Positions 62,885-64,000 of a DNA stretch of 64,000 bases are shown one piece after another. The notes under the pieces were generated by a model. The model saw nothing but the letters and a program-made list of their open reading frames with translations, searched no databases and was not told the origin of the DNA. This stretch comes from an uncultured Lachnospiraceae bacterium. GTDB taxonomy: Bacteria > Bacillota > Clostridia > Lachnospirales > Lachnospiraceae. The stretch's first letter is position 1. Each line of letters opens with the position of its first letter. The position numbers and the translations under genes were made by a program. The stretch covers positions 1 to 64,000 of the forward strand of contig CAKRYY010000006.1 in NCBI GenBank assembly GCA_934432885.1, read 5' to 3'.

Positions 62885-64000
62885 ATGGACCACAATGTCT
62901 ACTCAAAAATTACACCAGAAATTCAGGCATTGGCTAAATTCAGCCAAAATGCCGGAAATATTGACCCTTCGCTTTACACAAAATACAATGTAAAAAGAGG
63001 CCTTCGGGATGAAAACGGAAGAGGCGTTTTGACCGGTCTTACCCGAATCTCTGATGTACGCGCAACCAAAATCGTAAATGGCGAAACCGTGCCTGATCAT
63101 GGCAGGCTTTTTTATCGTGGCTACGATGTCAAAGACCTTGTTAACGGTTTTACCTCAGATAATCGTTTCGGTTATGAGGAGGTTACTTATCTTCTGCTCT
63201 TTGATAAACTGCCAGATGAAAAGGAATTGACTGCATTTAAAGCAATGCTTGCCGATTACCGTTCCCTGCCGACACATTTTGTCAGAGATATTATCATGAA
63301 AGCGCCAAGCCGTGATATGATGAATACGCTTGCGCGCAGCGTGCTGACGCTCTATTCCTATGACGATTTCGCGGATGATACTTCCATCCCAAACGTCCTG
63401 CGTCAGTGTCTTGAACTTATCAGCCTGTTTCCCCTGCTCTCCATTTATGGTTATCAGGCCTATAATCACTATCATAACGGCGACAGTCTCTATGTACATC
63501 AGCCGCGTCCGGACCTTTCCACTGCGGAAAATATCCTGCACATCTTAAGACCGGACAGCTCCTATACACCGCTTGAGGCTGAGCTTCTTGATATTGCGCT
63601 CGTCCTTCACATGGAGCACGGCGGAGGAAACAACTCCTCATTTACAACCCACGTCATTTCCTCCACTATGACGGATACTTATTCTGTTATCGCTGCTGCT
63701 ATCGGTTCCCTGAAGGGTCCCAGACATGGCGGCGCCAACATCAAGGTCGTTCAGATGTTTGATGATATGAAGGCATCCATATCCGACTGGACCGATGAGG
63801 ATGAGGTTGCAGATTACTTAAAGCGTCTGCTTCATAAAGAAGCCTTTGACCGTGCCGGTCTGATTTACGGTGTCGGACACGCAATCTATTCCAAGTCCGA
63901 CCCACGTGCTGAGGTTTTCCGTAAATTTGTGGAAAGCCTGTCCGTTGAGAAAGGGCTTCACAAAGAATTTGCACTCTATTCCCTTGTCGAAAAGCTCGCT
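62885..64000 (+). CDS. Citrate/2-methylcitrate synthase, N-terminal part
   Basis: 372 codons, open to the window end. It condenses oxaloacetate with acetyl-CoA (or propionyl-CoA). The family regions visible are LFYRGYDVKDL, HMEHGGGNNSSFTTHVISST (first catalytic His region), GSLKGPRHGGAN and VGHAIYSKSDPRA (second His). The N-terminus is extended compared with typical short citrate synthases. AAAGGTGG lies about 10 nt before the ATG. Several palindromes precede it. The distinction between citrate and methylcitrate synthase cannot be made from sequence. Confidence 0.92.
   Translation, partial: MDHNVYSKITPEIQALAKFSQNAGNIDPSLYTKYNVKRGLRDENGRGVLTGLTRISDVRATKIVNGETVPDHGRLFYRGYDVKDLVNGFTSDNRFGYEEVTYLLLFDKLPDEKELTAFKAMLADYRSLPTHFVRDIIMKAPSRDMMNTLARSVLTLYSYDDFADDTSIPNVLRQCLELISLFPLLSIYGYQAYNHYHNGDSLYVHQPRPDLSTAENILHILRPDSSYTPLEAELLDIALVLHMEHGGGNNSSFTTHVISSTMTDTYSVIAAAIGSLKGPRHGGANIKVVQMFDDMKASISDWTDEDEVADYLKRLLHKEAFDRAGLIYGVGHAIYSKSDPRAEVFRKFVESLSVEKGLHKEFALYSLVEKLA

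Overview
The window is a chromosomal segment of an anaerobic, spore-forming Clostridia, most likely a gut Lachnospiraceae. The evidence is the anaerobic ribonucleotide reductase (nrdD/nrdG), an [FeFe]-hydrogenase-like protein, sporulation and germination genes (gerW, a GerA-type receptor subunit, a SpoIID/LytB protein, a Spo0A C-terminal-domain protein), Firmicutes-style AGGAGG ribosome sites, a T-box on pheST and a Firmicutes-type 6S RNA. Base composition and gene style are uniform. I see no insertion sequence, prophage, CRISPR array, tRNA or rRNA. The species cannot be named from the sequence.

Layout. 1-6118 (minus): recG, degV and the anaerobic cobalamin genes cbiD, cbiF, cbiG and the first part of cbiH, closely packed with no riboswitch between them. 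6119-6550 is a non-coding island of palindromes. 6551-7889: a Spo0A-C-like gene and a divergent HTH/S24-like regulator. 7957-10331: asp23/DAK2 and divergent rpmB. 10388-13269 (minus): NUDIX, a hypothetical gene, DUF2953, gerW, a 46-aa membrane protein and a J-domain protein, probably one operon. 13346-18758 (minus): zapA, U32 peptidase, FtsW/RodA and a class B PBP, a division/cell-wall cluster. 18846-21374 (minus): a NusG-II-domain gene, a Gx transporter, ruvA and ruvB. 21603-22914: a PadR/permease-prefix pair. 23108-25995: leuCD and a divergent LysR gene. 25988-27049: a lactonase-like beta-propeller. 27253-31557 (plus): an XRE-cupin regulator and potABCD.

31641-35694 (minus): trpS, a Cys-Gly/Pro-rich repeat protein, DUF5662 and a GlgX-like protein that has lost the usual GH13 catalytic residues. 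35879-36211: DUF1292. 36212-40948 (minus): [FeFe]-hydrogenase-like protein, gltX and a UvrD-like helicase. 41050-44290: a chemoreceptor and a GerA-family germination protein. 44375-47811 (minus): a 57-aa membrane protein, nrdD, nrdG and dut. 47937-56769 (minus): a Phe T-box, pheS, pheT, an M18 aminopeptidase, queA, a purine nucleoside phosphorylase, cdd, an MBL-fold hydrolase and rnhA. 56823-59732: SpoIID/LytB and BrkB. 59857-60033: 6S RNA. 60099-62626: aminopeptidase P and deoC. 62885-64000 (plus): citrate synthase, cut by the window edge.

Most of the window is core metabolism and housekeeping. The least ordinary items are the GlgX-like probable pseudoenzyme, the Cys-Gly repeat protein, a family of dispersed palindromic repeats in intergenic regions, the stand-alone Spo0A_C protein paired with an S24-like regulator lacking its catalytic pair, a possibly leaderless gene, and several clear operator-like palindromes (LysR, PadR, citrate synthase). 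I did not find a complete new multi-gene system. All homology statements come from reading motifs, not from database searches.
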